Assembly: GCF_004801395.1 (NCBI RefSeq)
Contig: NZ_SSOA01000006.1
Span: 1-64,000, forward strand
Direction: 5' to 3'
Source of the DNA: Gillisella terrae
Lineage (GTDB): Bacteria; Pseudomonadota; Alphaproteobacteria; Rhizobiales; Rhizobiaceae
DNA length: 64,000 nucleotides
Shown: positions 38,040 through 47,448 of the stretch, one piece after another
Layout: each line of letters opens with the position of its first letter
Position numbering within the stretch: the stretch's first letter is position 1
Notes under the pieces: generated by a model
Seen by the model: only the letters and a program-made list of their open reading frames with translations
What the model was told of the DNA's origin: nothing
The model's database searches: none
Made by a program: the position numbers and the translations under genes

Positions 38040-40433
38040 ATGAATGAGCAAGACCTGAGAAAAATCATAGAGGACCAACTTGCCCTGTCCCGTCGTTTGA
38101 AAGCAAAAATTGAGGCGATGGAAGCCGAACAGCATGCGCCGATTGCTATTGTTGGCATGGGGTTTCGCTTGCCGGGCGGGATTGACAGCCCGAATGCCTA
38201 TTGGGACTTTTTGCAAGGCGAGGGCGATGCACTCAGCGATATTCCAGATAATCGGCCCAGCCTGAAGGCGGTATTTGATCCTATCACCGATCAACTGGGA
38301 AAATCCTACGTCAATCGCGCCGGGTTTCTGGCCGATGTCGAGCATTTCGATGCCAAATTCTTCGGCATTTCCGCCCGCGAGGCCGAAGCGCTTGATCCAC
38401 AACAGCGGCTTTTGCTGGAAACCTCCTGGGAGGCCATGGAGCGCGCAGGCATTGCGGTGCGGCGAAATGAGCGGCTGAATGCGGGTGTCTTTGTGGGCAT
38501 CATGGCTTCGGAATATCCAGAGCGGCGTCTGGGCCTCAAGGATAAAACGACAATTGATCCTTACTTCGGCACGGGGGGCGGTCATTGTTTTGCTGCCGGT
38601 CGGATCAGCTATGCCATGGGCTTTTCCGGCCCGGCGATGAGTGTTGATACCGCCTGTTCCTCCTCTTTGGTTGCCTTGCATCTGGCCGCCCGCAGTCTGC
38701 GCAATGGTGAATGCCGTTACGCGCTGGTGGGCGGAACCAACCTGATTTTCTCGGCCGATCTGATGGTGTCTCTCTGCCAGAGTAAAGCACTGGCGCCGGA
38801 TGGCCGCTCCAAGACCTTCACTAGTGAAGCCGATGGCTATGGGCGTGGCGAAGGCATCGGCACGCTCGTGCTGATGCCGCTTGCCGATGCGAAACGCGAG
38901 GGAAGACCCATTCTGGCGCTGTTGCGCGGCACGGCTGTCAATCACGATGGAGCCTCCTCCGGGTTGACGGTGCCAAGCGGCCCGGCCCAGCAGGAGGTGA
39001 TTGCCGCAGCCCTGAAGGATGCAAGATGTGATCCAGCCGATATTGCCTATGTCGAGGCGCATGGCACCGGAACATCACTGGGTGATCCCATCGAAATTCA
39101 GGCGCTCGATGCCACTCTTGGCTCCGCCATAGAGGCGCGCGCGGTGCCGCTTCGGATCGGCAATGTCAAATCGCGCATTGGTCATCTTGAGGCGGCCTCC
39201 GGCATTGCCGGGGTTGTGAAGGTGGTTCTGTCTCTGCGCAATGGGGTGATTCCGCCATCCTTAAGCCGCCGCGATGCGGGCCTAAGCCCGATGATTGATT
39301 GGAAAAACATGAATGTCGAGGTGCCAAGGCAGGCAACATCCTGGCCACAAGCCTATCAACGCAGGCTGGCTGGCGTCAGTTCATTTGGCTTGAGCGGCAC
39401 CAACGCCCACGCCATCTTTGAAGCGTGGCAGGCCGTTGATACCTCTGAAGAGCCTGCACCTGCAGAGGAACTGGTGCTTGTTTCTGCACGCGACGCAGCA
39501 GCATTGCGGGATCTTGCGCTTGGCTACGCTGCCGAACTGAAAGGAAAAGCCACAGCCGCAGTTGCAAGCCTCGCCCATACAAGCCGTGTGGGGCGCAGCA
39601 TCTTCCCGTTTCGCCTTGCTGTCACCGGCGAGAGCGGTTCGGCGCTGGCTGCCGCTTTGGAGCAGGCGGCGAAATCCGCAGCAAGGCTTGAGGCCGTCAA
39701 GCCGGTCAAGCCGATCTATCGCCCCGCCACCGCGCAGGCAGCTTTGCTGCTGCTGAGCCATCTTGATGCTGAATTTCCACATATTGCCACGATGGTGCCG
39801 GAGTTGACCGCTGAGGAACGGCTTGATGCCGTGTTGAAAGCACTCGGTATCCGGTCTCAAAAAGACGGATTGGCCACGGATCATCCGGCGCTGGTGATGG
39901 CGGGTCAGGTTCTGCCGCTGCTTGGCAAAACCAGTGCGGAGAGCAGGAGCCTCTTCTTGAAAGCGCTGGCGACACTGTTCAGCCATGGGCTGGACTTAAG
40001 GCTGGACGCATTGAAGGCTGCGGGGTGCACCATTTCACCAGACCTGCCGGTCTACGCCTTCCAACGGCAGCGGTTCTGGATTGAAGAGCCGCGCCATCAA
40101 ATGGATTCTTTGCCGCTACAAAATGTAGAGGCGGCGGTTCTGATCGATGATGCTGTTTCGCCAGAACGGCTCGAGCTGTTGCAGTTTGTGGAGCGGGAGT
40201 TGCAAGAATTGCTCCGCACCGACGATGCCCTGGACGCCAGCATGACCTTTCTTGAGGTGGGCGGGGATTCGTTCATTGCCATGCTGCTGAAGAAAACCGT
40301 TGAGCAGCGCTATGACATCGATCTTCCCTTGGATGCGCTGGCAACCGATGTGCCGCTTGAGATCGTCTATGGGCGCATTGCCGATCACATTCTCAGTTCC
40401 GCTGGCAATAGAGTGGGCGTGGCCGCCGAATGA
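38040..40433 (+). CDS. Type I PKS 3: KS-(AT relic)-ACP, terminal module
   Basis: 797 aa. The ATG follows AGGAAAG. An N-terminal coiled docking helix (residues 1-28) precedes the KS (32-460, TACSSS, HGTGTS, GHLEAASG). Residues 480-665 keep KS-AT linker and scattered AT-end sequence but have no GxSxG, then the post-AT linker LPVYAFQRQRFW appears near 670. The carrier serine is in GGDSFIAM near 741, PCP-like. There is no KR, DH or thioesterase, so the beta-ketone would remain, as tetronate formation requires. The stop overlaps the thioesterase start (ATGA). Confidence 0.9.
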   Translation: MNEQDLRKIIEDQLALSRRLKAKIEAMEAEQHAPIAIVGMGFRLPGGIDSPNAYWDFLQGEGDALSDIPDNRPSLKAVFDPITDQLGKSYVNRAGFLADVEHFDAKFFGISAREAEALDPQQRLLLETSWEAMERAGIAVRRNERLNAGVFVGIMASEYPERRLGLKDKTTIDPYFGTGGGHCFAAGRISYAMGFSGPAMSVDTACSSSLVALHLAARSLRNGECRYALVGGTNLIFSADLMVSLCQSKALAPDGRSKTFTSEADGYGRGEGIGTLVLMPLADAKREGRPILALLRGTAVNHDGASSGLTVPSGPAQQEVIAAALKDARCDPADIAYVEAHGTGTSLGDPIEIQALDATLGSAIEARAVPLRIGNVKSRIGHLEAASGIAGVVKVVLSLRNGVIPPSLSRRDAGLSPMIDWKNMNVEVPRQATSWPQAYQRRLAGVSSFGLSGTNAHAIFEAWQAVDTSEEPAPAEELVLVSARDAAALRDLALGYAAELKGKATAAVASLAHTSRVGRSIFPFRLAVTGESGSALAAALEQAAKSAARLEAVKPVKPIYRPATAQAALLLLSHLDAEFPHIATMVPELTAEERLDAVLKALGIRSQKDGLATDHPALVMAGQVLPLLGKTSAESRSLFLKALATLFSHGLDLRLDALKAAGCTISPDLPVYAFQRQRFWIEEPRHQMDSLPLQNVEAAVLIDDAVSPERLELLQFVERELQELLRTDDALDASMTFLEVGGDSFIAMLLKKTVEQRYDIDLPLDALATDVPLEIVYGRIADHILSSAGNRVGVAAE

Positions 40434-41170
40434 GTGTGTTTGTTCGTCCCCGCCAACTTGCAGAACCTGACGTCCGGCTGGTTGTTTTTCATCATGCAGC
40501 CGGATCGTCGAGCACATATTTTGGTCTTGGCCGTCATATGCCGCCGGGATGTGAGCTTTTGCTGCTCGATTTGCCGGGCCGTGGCAAGCGCCATCGTGAC
40601 CCGCCGTACAACAGTATGCAGGACATCGTGGCATCTGCGGTTCGTGATATCGAACCCTTTCTGGATCGGCCCTTGGCGCTCTTTGGCCACAGCCTGGGTG
40701 CCGTCATCGCGTTTGAGACGGCCCATGTGCTTCAGGCGCGCGGGTGCGCACCCTTTTGGCTCGGCGTTTCCGCACGGCAAGGACCGGGACTGGTCACGCC
40801 GCAACGCAAGCTTCAGGAAATGTCAGATCAAGCCTTGCTGGATGAATTGGCGGGACTTGGCGGCATGCCTGCACGTTTTCTGGACGCGCCAGATTTTCTG
40901 GAAATCGTGCTGCGCAATGCCCGAGCTGATTTCACCGCGATTGATACCTATTGCGCACGGCCAGAACGTCCACGGCTTGACGTGGCATTGACCGGCTATG
41001 CCGGACGTCAAGACCCTTGGGCACCGCCCGCGATGATGGAATGCTGGGCTGATGAGACACTTTGCGACTTTACATTGCAGCAGTTTGAGGGTGGTCACTT
41101 CTATTTTCTGGGCCCGACATTGGCAATGCTGGCACGTGATATCGGCCATCAGATCGAAACGAGAGCATGA
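40430..41170 (+). CDS. Type II thioesterase
   Basis: 246 aa, the normal size for editing thioesterases of PKS/NRPS systems. The nucleophile is in FGHSLGAVIAFE near residue 85; aspartate in GRQDPWAPP and histidine in FEGGHFYFL complete the triad. Such enzymes clear wrongly loaded or stalled carrier proteins. It starts on the PKS 3 stop codon, so it is coupled to the synthase. It could also act on the AT-less modules, but editing is the known role. Confidence 0.9.
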   Translation: MSVFVRPRQLAEPDVRLVVFHHAAGSSSTYFGLGRHMPPGCELLLLDLPGRGKRHRDPPYNSMQDIVASAVRDIEPFLDRPLALFGHSLGAVIAFETAHVLQARGCAPFWLGVSARQGPGLVTPQRKLQEMSDQALLDELAGLGGMPARFLDAPDFLEIVLRNARADFTAIDTYCARPERPRLDVALTGYAGRQDPWAPPAMMECWADETLCDFTLQQFEGGHFYFLGPTLAMLARDIGHQIETRA

Positions 41171-41227
41171 ATGCCCGCAGTTCTGCTGCGTGCATCGAAT
41201 TGGACGGTTTGATTTTTGGAGCAGATT

Positions 41228-41671
41228 ATGGCCCGTACCCTTGAAATGGCGATTGAAATCAATGCACCGGCGCAGGATGTCTGGCGTGTGCTCACCGATT
41301 TTCCATCCTTTGCAGATTGGAGCCGCTTTATTCTCTCCGCCGAAGGCAAGCCTGCACAGGGCGAACGTTTGATGCTGAAAATGAACGACGGCGGCGGCAT
41401 CATGACGTTTACGCCGCAGGTGGTGGTCTGCACGCCAGCGCGCGAATTTGGTTGGCGCGGTGTGGTCGGGGCCGGCTTTATCTTTGCCGGTGAGCATCGG
41501 TTTATTCTTCAGGAGCGTGCGCAGGGTATCACGCATCTCATTCAGCGCGAGACATTTTCCGGCCTGTTGGTGCCGCTGCTTTGGAAGAAACTCAACACGC
41601 GCACGCGGGCCGCATTCGCAGACTTCAATATGGCCTTAAAGACCAGAGTTGAAGCGGGGAAGTGCTCTTAA
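41228..41671 (+). CDS. SRPBCC-fold protein (polyketide cyclase/dehydrase-like)
   Basis: 147 aa. The N-terminus ARTLEMAIEINAPAQDVWRVLTDFPSF is split by the typical START-like turn, and the central beta strands and long C-terminal helix are as in the SRPBCC family, which bind hydrophobic ligands and include cyclases. The ATG is preceded by GGAG. It is 57 nt after the thioesterase gene. It could shape or bind the polyketide; a specific reaction cannot be read from the sequence. Confidence 0.75.
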   Translation: MARTLEMAIEINAPAQDVWRVLTDFPSFADWSRFILSAEGKPAQGERLMLKMNDGGGIMTFTPQVVVCTPAREFGWRGVVGAGFIFAGEHRFILQERAQGITHLIQRETFSGLLVPLLWKKLNTRTRAAFADFNMALKTRVEAGKCS

Positions 41672-41727
41672 GCGACCGCGTCAAAGCATTCAGCCACGTT
41701 TCGCACCGATTGATCCTTGAGAGTGCC

Positions 41728-43458
41728 ATGGGAAAATTGAAGGTTGCTATTTCTGAAGACATCAAGAGCAAACGCGCAAATCCCGGATTCGCGGTGAAGA
41801 CTGCTAAACGGTTGTGGCAGCTGGTGCGGCCCTCGTCTGGCAGGCCCGAGGCGGTTTCAAAGCCGACGGTTGGCTTTCTGTATGGGAGTCAGACTGGAAA
41901 TGCTGAAAACCTTGCACGGGACGCCGCGGCCCTCGCCGAAAGCTTTGGGATCAAGGTCTTGTTGGCAGCCATGGACGAGATTGATGTTGAGGATTTGCTC
42001 GGTCTCTCGGAGGTGGTTTTCTTCCTCTCCACCTATGGGGAAGGCGACATGCCGGATAATGCCCAGCTCTTCTGGGAGGCCCTTTCGGGAGCCGAAGCAC
42101 CGAGGTTTGACGGACTTCACTTTGGCGTCCTTGCGCTTGGCAACACGAGTTATCGCGATTTTTGCCGTGCTGGCAAGCAGCTGGATGCGCGGCTTGAAGC
42201 CCTTGGTGCGACACGCCTGCTCGCAAGACTGGATTGCGACGTTGATTTTGAAGAACCCGCAGCCGGATGGACCCGTCAGGTTCTTGCGATGATTGCCGGT
42301 GAAAATTCTGTTGTGGTTCATCCCGGCGAAGCCGCATTCATCGGGCATGCCAGCACCCGGCATCAATTTTTCAATGCCCGGCTTGTGGAGCGCTACCGTC
42401 TATCTGGCCCGCATTCGGAAAAAGACATTCATCATCTTGAGTTTGATCTCAAAGAGAGCGGTATGACCTATGCCGCAGGCGATGCGGTTGGCGTAAAGCC
42501 TGTCAATGATCCAGACTTGGTTGATACCATCATCACATGGCTTGGCGTAAAGCCGGATAGGCTCATCAATGGAAAGCCGTTGGAGTTTGTTCTGGCGCGT
42601 GAACGTGAGCTTCGAAATCCTACTGCCGAGCTGGTTCAAGCGGTTGCAGAGCGAGCACGCGATGACGATTTACGAAGGGTGTGGCAGAGCGGCGATGCGC
42701 AGGCGCTCGGTGATTTTCTCCATGGTTTTGATGTTGTTGATGTTTTGTCATACGCGCCTTCCGCCAGTCTGTCAGTTGATGATCTGTTGCCGCTGCTGAA
42801 ACCTTTGACCCATCGCTGCTATTCAATTGCCTCAAGCCCTCTGGTGGTGCCACAAAAGGTCCATCTGACGATTGGCAGCCTGCGATATATGCGGGGCAAT
42901 CGCAAATATCATGGAACCTGTTCGTCCTTCCTGACCAACCGCCTTGTCGATGGCACAGTGGCCGATATGTTTGTGCTGCCAAACAACCATTTCCGCTTGC
43001 CGTCCGATCCGTCAACACCGATCATTATGGTGGGTCCGGGAACCGGGATTGCGCCGTTTCGTGCTTTTTTACAAGAGCGGCGGGCCATTGGGGCAAAAGG
43101 TCGAAACTGGCTGTTTTTTGGAGACCGGAACTACCATGGTGATTTCATTTACCGCGACGAAGTCCTCGGCCACGTGCGGGATGGCATTCTGACACGGCTT
43201 GACCTGGCTTTCTCACGTGATCAATCAGAGAAAATCTACGTTCAAACCCGGATGCAGGACAAGGGTGCCGATCTCTACGACTGGTTGGAGCAAGGGGCCT
43301 CTTTCTACGTCTGTGGAGATGCCAGCCGCATGGCACGCGACGTGGAAAAAACGCTGATCGAGATCGTTGCCCGGCATGGTGGCATGTCGGCCCCCATGGC
43401 GCAGGATTATGTGGCAAGGATGAAACGAGAGAAGCGCTATTTGCGCGATGTCTATTGA
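41728..43458 (+). CDS. Diflavin reductase (FMN-FAD-NADPH, CPR/CysJ type)
   Basis: About 576 aa from this ATG; an in-frame GTG at 41662 overlapping the previous gene would give 598 aa but has poor spacing to its ribosome site. The FMN flavodoxin domain has YGSQTGNAENLA and STYGEGDMPDN. The FAD domain has RCYSIASSP and the NADPH domain has GPGTGIAPFRAFLQER and YVCGDASRMA, ending in YLRDVY like CysJ. Such proteins pass electrons from NADPH to P450s or sulfite reductase hemoproteins. No partner of either kind is in the window, so its acceptor is unknown. Confidence 0.85.
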   Translation: MGKLKVAISEDIKSKRANPGFAVKTAKRLWQLVRPSSGRPEAVSKPTVGFLYGSQTGNAENLARDAAALAESFGIKVLLAAMDEIDVEDLLGLSEVVFFLSTYGEGDMPDNAQLFWEALSGAEAPRFDGLHFGVLALGNTSYRDFCRAGKQLDARLEALGATRLLARLDCDVDFEEPAAGWTRQVLAMIAGENSVVVHPGEAAFIGHASTRHQFFNARLVERYRLSGPHSEKDIHHLEFDLKESGMTYAAGDAVGVKPVNDPDLVDTIITWLGVKPDRLINGKPLEFVLARERELRNPTAELVQAVAERARDDDLRRVWQSGDAQALGDFLHGFDVVDVLSYAPSASLSVDDLLPLLKPLTHRCYSIASSPLVVPQKVHLTIGSLRYMRGNRKYHGTCSSFLTNRLVDGTVADMFVLPNNHFRLPSDPSTPIIMVGPGTGIAPFRAFLQERRAIGAKGRNWLFFGDRNYHGDFIYRDEVLGHVRDGILTRLDLAFSRDQSEKIYVQTRMQDKGADLYDWLEQGASFYVCGDASRMARDVEKTLIEIVARHGGMSAPMAQDYVARMKREKRYLRDVY

Positions 43459-43547
43459 GGATGGGGCAGACCCGAAATTTGCTGTGGGGCAGGTACGAAA
43501 CCTTCGTTTTTCATTATTTACAATTCAACCATTTGGGGTGTCCAAGC

Positions 43548-43610
43548 ATGGCTAACCACTTCCCAATCAAGTCAGAGAGACATTTCTCGCAGAGGGAGGT
43601 CCGACCATGA
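43548..43610 (+). CDS. Possible 20-codon leader reading frame
   Basis: An ATG-started frame [20 protein letters not shown] ends in a TGA that overlaps the methylmalonyl-CoA mutase start codon as ATGA. It could couple translation to the mutase gene. Short frames like this arise by chance, and it has no strong ribosome site, so this is weak. Confidence 0.15.
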   Translation: MANHFPIKSERHFSQREVRP

Positions 43611-45745
43611 CCAAGAAAACCATTGAAGATTGGCAGGCTCTGGCCGAGAAAGAGCTGAAAGCGTCGCCGGAAACGCTGACATGGCTGACGCCGGAAGGCA
43701 TTGCCGTCAAGCCGCTGTATACGGCGGATGACTTGGCAGACGTGGGGCATCTGGAAAGCCTCCCCGGTTTTGCACCCTTCACCCGTGGCCCCCGCGCCAC
43801 CATGTATGCCGGGCGGCCATGGACCATCCGCCAATATGCAGGGTTCTCCACCGCTGAAGCTTCTAACGCCTTTTACAAACGCAATCTGGCCGCTGGCCAA
43901 AAAGGCCTGTCGGTGGCTTTCGATCTTGCCACCCATCGCGGTTACGATAGCGACCATCCGCGTGTTGAGGGCGATGTGGGCAAGGCGGGTGTGGCGATTG
44001 ATAGTGTGGAGGATATGAAAATCCTCTTTGATGCCATTCCGCTCGATCAGATGTCGGTATCCATGACCATGAACGGCGCGGTGATCCCGATTCTGGCCAA
44101 TTTCATTGTCGCCGGTGAAGAGCAGGGCGTGTCGCGCGATAAACTGTCTGGCACCATCCAGAACGATATTCTCAAAGAGTTCATGGTGCGCAACACCTAT
44201 ATCTACCCGCCAGAACCTTCGATGCGGATTGTTGCGGACATTATCGAATATACCGCCAAGGAAATGCCGAAGTTCAATTCGATTTCCATATCCGGCTATC
44301 ATATGCAGGAGGCGGGTGCCACACTGGTGCAGGAACTGGCATTCACCTTGGCCGATGGGCGCGAATATGTCCGCGCCGCCCTTGCCAAGGGGCTGGATGT
44401 TGATGAATTTGCAGGCAGATTGTCGTTCTTCTTTGCCATTGGCATGAATTTCTTCATGGAAGCCGCGAAATTGCGGGCGGCGCGGCTGTTGTGGACGCGG
44501 ATCATGCAGGAGTTTTCGCCGAAAAAGCCATCGAGCCTGATGCTGCGCACCCACTGTCAGACCTCTGGCGTGTCGCTTGCCGAGCAAGACCCCTATAACA
44601 ACATCATCCGCACCGCTTTTGAAGCGATGTCGGCTGTGCTGGGCGGCACGCAATCGCTGCACACCAATTCCTTTGATGAGGCGATAGCGCTGCCCACCGA
44701 GTTTTCCGCCCGCATTGCTCGTAACACGCAGCTGATCTTGCAGCATGAAACCGGCGTGACCAAGGTAGTCGATCCCTTGGCAGGCTCTTATTATGTCGAA
44801 AGCCTGACAAAGGAATTGGCAGATGCCGCCTGGGCGCTGATTGAAGAGGTGGAAAGCCTCGGCGGCATGACCAAAGCGGTGGATGAAGGTCTGCCGAAAC
44901 GCCTGATCGAGGAAGCCGCCACCCGTCGCCAAGCGGCTGTGGATCGCGGCGAAGAGGTGATCGTTGGCGTCAACAAATACCGGCTGGAAACCGAAGACGA
45001 GATCGATATTCTCGATATTGATAACACTGCGGTGCGTCTCAGCCAGATCAAGCGGTTGGAAGAGACCAAACGCCGCCGGGATGCCAAGGCTGTTGAGACC
45101 ACACTGGCGGAACTCACCCGTGTTGCCCAAACGGGAGAGGGTAATCTGCTGGCGGCTGCTGTCGAGGCTGCCCGCGCCCGTGCAACGGTCGGCGAAATAT
45201 CAGATGCCATGCGGGCTGTGTTTGGCGACCATTCGGCGGAGCCAAAGGTGGTATCGAAAGTTTATGGCGACAGCTATCACGATGATCCCGAATATCAGAT
45301 GATTGTCAGCCGGCTCTCCGAGTTCAAAACCGCGCTTGGCGCGAAGCCGAAAATCATGGTGGCCAAGCTGGGGCAGGACGGTCACGATCGTGGTGCCAAG
45401 GTGATTTCGTCAGCCTTTGGTGATCTTGGGTTTGAAGTGCTGGCTGGGCCACTGTTTCAGACGCCGGAAGAAGCGGCTGATCTGGCGATTTCGCAAAAGG
45501 TGCATGTGGTTGGCATGTCGTCGCTGGCGGCAGGCCATAAAACGCTGGCTCCGCAATTGGTGGAAGCGCTGAAAGCCAAGGGTGCCGACAACATTATCGT
45601 TGTGGTCGGCGGGGTTATTCCAAGGCAGGATTATCAATACCTGCTCGACCACGGCGTCGCCGCCGTCTTTGGCCCCGGCACCAATGTGTTAGAGGCCGCC
45701 CGCGCTGTGATGGATTTGATGCAAGGCCGCTTGCGCAATGGGTGA
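43607..45745 (+). CDS. scpA: Methylmalonyl-CoA mutase
   Basis: 712 aa, full length for the large single-subunit form (ScpA/BhbA). The TIM barrel carries [20 protein letters not shown], and SEQ-like substrate-site RTHCQTSG and [14 protein letters not shown] motifs are present. The C-terminal B12 domain has [11 protein letters not shown], the DxHxxG cobalt site. It interconverts succinyl-CoA and methylmalonyl-CoA in the cytoplasm. A ribosome site GGGAGGT lies 6 nt upstream. In rhizobia this is a chromosomal housekeeping gene, but here it sits 148 nt after an operon that contains a methylmalonyl-type AT, so it may also feed that synthase. Confidence 0.95.
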   Translation: MTKKTIEDWQALAEKELKASPETLTWLTPEGIAVKPLYTADDLADVGHLESLPGFAPFTRGPRATMYAGRPWTIRQYAGFSTAEASNAFYKRNLAAGQKGLSVAFDLATHRGYDSDHPRVEGDVGKAGVAIDSVEDMKILFDAIPLDQMSVSMTMNGAVIPILANFIVAGEEQGVSRDKLSGTIQNDILKEFMVRNTYIYPPEPSMRIVADIIEYTAKEMPKFNSISISGYHMQEAGATLVQELAFTLADGREYVRAALAKGLDVDEFAGRLSFFFAIGMNFFMEAAKLRAARLLWTRIMQEFSPKKPSSLMLRTHCQTSGVSLAEQDPYNNIIRTAFEAMSAVLGGTQSLHTNSFDEAIALPTEFSARIARNTQLILQHETGVTKVVDPLAGSYYVESLTKELADAAWALIEEVESLGGMTKAVDEGLPKRLIEEAATRRQAAVDRGEEVIVGVNKYRLETEDEIDILDIDNTAVRLSQIKRLEETKRRRDAKAVETTLAELTRVAQTGEGNLLAAAVEAARARATVGEISDAMRAVFGDHSAEPKVVSKVYGDSYHDDPEYQMIVSRLSEFKTALGAKPKIMVAKLGQDGHDRGAKVISSAFGDLGFEVLAGPLFQTPEEAADLAISQKVHVVGMSSLAAGHKTLAPQLVEALKAKGADNIIVVVGGVIPRQDYQYLLDHGVAAVFGPGTNVLEAARAVMDLMQGRLRNG

Positions 45746-45928
45746 GCAACGATCAGGAGCGTGTCAGAAATTTTGACGCTTAACGTTATACTTGGCGTGC
45801 CGAGACGAAAGTGTCTGATATGTGAGAATGCCAAAAAGCTTTTCTGAGGAAGGCTCAATAGAGGGCTTGGCGTGTTTGATAGTTGATTAAAGCCTGTCGC
45901 AGTAAATAGGACGGACTGCGCCAGGCCT

Positions 45929-46031
45929 TACAGCACCATGCGCCCTATATGGCGCACAAAGGATGCTGTAAGCCTGTGAATATACTGCATAATTTCACCT
46001 GAAATCGATTCCGATTTAAGGAATTATGCAG
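45929..46031. repeat. Composite palindromic repeat downstream of scpA
   Basis: Two adjoining inverted repeats: TTACAGCACC...GCGCC with GGCGC...GCTGTAA (45929-45971), and CTGCATAAT ... GATTTAAGGAATTATGCAG (45985-46031). It is the same family as 10225-10315 and 15977-16275. It lies between scpA and the converging TRAP operon. The rest of 45746-46116 holds no gene that I can support. Confidence 0.85.
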
Positions 46032-46116
46032 TAATTTCTTGTGTCGCATTGACGTTATCGTTTTATTGCGGACCATAAAACGCGACATACTTTAACAGAC
46101 CCTGTGGATTGCAAAA

Positions 46117-47445
46117 TTACCGCCCGGTGATGCCTGGGAAAGCGATGAGTAATCCAACCGCCAGCATTTGCAGCAGAATGAACGGAACCAGGGCGCGGAA
46201 GATGATGCCAAGGGTTATATCGGGTGGAGCCACGGATTTCAGGTAAAAGGCGGCCGGTCCAAAGGGCGGTGAGAGAAACGAGATCTGCATGTTCATGCAA
46301 AAGAGCACGCCGAACCAGACCGGGTCCATTCCGAGAGATTTAATCACCGGCACAAAAATCGGCATGGTCAGCAGCGCAATCCCGACCCAGTCCAAAAATG
46401 CTCCAAGCACAAACAGAATAAGCATCATCACCAGAACAATCACGGTGGGATTGTCTGACAGGCCTGAGATAAGTTGCGAGACGAATTTCACCCCACCCAT
46501 CAGATTGTAGACGCCAACAATTGCTGTTGCGCCAATGCCGATCCACACAATCATGCCCACGGTGGCAAGGGTTTGCAAGGCGGCCCCTCTGAGCAGGCTG
46601 TAAGAGAATTCGCCACGCAAAATGGTGGACAGGAGAACGCCCGCAACCCCAATGGCCGAGGCTTCGGTCACCGAGGCAATGCCACCGTAGATACAGCCAA
46701 GCACCAGCGCCACTACAAGAATTGGCAGAGCCAATCCCTTCAGGAGACGGATTTTTTCCGACCTTGGGATGGGCGTTGAATCGGGTTTGGGCACAACATG
46801 CGGGGTCAGATAGGCTCTGGCCAGAATATAGATCACGTAGAACATGGCCAGCATGAAGCCGGGGAGAAAGGACGCGGTGAAGAGATCACCAATCGAAACA
46901 TTGGCGGTCAGCCCGTAGATGATCAGCACGATAGAGGGTGGGATCATTGTGCCAAGCGAGCCACCGGCGCAGACAACACCAATCGCGAGGTTTTTGTCAT
47001 AGCCCTGCCGCAGCATCTGGGGCAACGCGATGAGGCCAAGAAGCACAATCTCTCCGCCAATAATCCCGCTCATGGCGGCCAGAATGACCGAGACAAACAC
47101 CGTTTGTACCGCGACGCCGCCACGGATACGGCCCGCAAACAGCTTCATGGCGTCAAACAAATCCCGTGCAATGCCGGAGCGATCCAATATGGCCGCCATC
47201 AAAACAAACATCGGCACAGAGACGAATACGAAGTTCATCACAAACGAATAGACCCGGCTGGTGATCAGCGGGATCGACATGGGGCCAAACCAGGCCAGCG
47301 CAAAAACAAGCGCAACAAGCAATGTCACAAAAGCAAGGGGCATGCCGGTCAGCAACAAACTGACCATCATGAGGAACATGATGATCGTTCCCCAGCCAAT
47401 ACCAAGGCTGCTGATGTTAAAGCTGAAATCCAGAAATTCGGTCAT
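46117..47445 (-). CDS. TRAP transporter large permease (DctM)
   Basis: 442 aa with about twelve to thirteen hydrophobic segments, the normal size. It forms the channel subunit that imports carboxylates with sodium or proton gradients. GGEIVLLGLIALPQMLRQGYD with GVVCAGGSLGTMIPPS downstream are DctM hallmarks; the first stretch is given only in part. It is the third gene of a minus-strand DctP-DctQ-DctM operon, 3 nt after DctQ. The neighbouring acid-sugar genes suggest a sugar acid as cargo. Confidence 0.92.
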   Translation of the reverse strand: MTEFLDFSFNISSLGIGWGTIIMFLMMVSLLLTGMPLAFVTLLVALVFALAWFGPMSIPLITSRVYSFVMNFVFVSVPMFVLMAAILDRSGIARDLFDAMKLFAGRIRGGVAVQTVFVSVILAAMSGIIGGEIVLLGLIALPQMLRQGYDKNLAIGVVCAGGSLGTMIPPSIVLIIYGLTANVSIGDLFTASFLPGFMLAMFYVIYILARAYLTPHVVPKPDSTPIPRSEKIRLLKGLALPILVVALVLGCIYGGIASVTEASAIGVAGVLLSTILRGEFSYSLLRGAALQTLATVGMIVWIGIGATAIVGVYNLMGGVKFVSQLISGLSDNPTVIVLVMMLILFVLGAFLDWVGIALLTMPIFVPVIKSLGMDPVWFGVLFCMNMQISFLSPPFGPAAFYLKSVAPPDITLGIIFRALVPFILLQMLAVGLLIAFPGITGR

Positions 47446-47448
47446 GTC

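Noticed and set aside
29025-40433. Calling the synthase a trans-AT PKS
   Set aside because: PKS 1 and PKS 2 module 2 carry intact cis ATs, no discrete AT gene is present, and the AT-less modules keep cis-AT linkers.
41728-43458. Assimilatory sulfite reductase flavoprotein (cysJ)
   Set aside because: No cysI, cysH or siroheme genes are near and the gene ends a polyketide operon; the CysJ-like tail alone is not enough, although it is not excluded.
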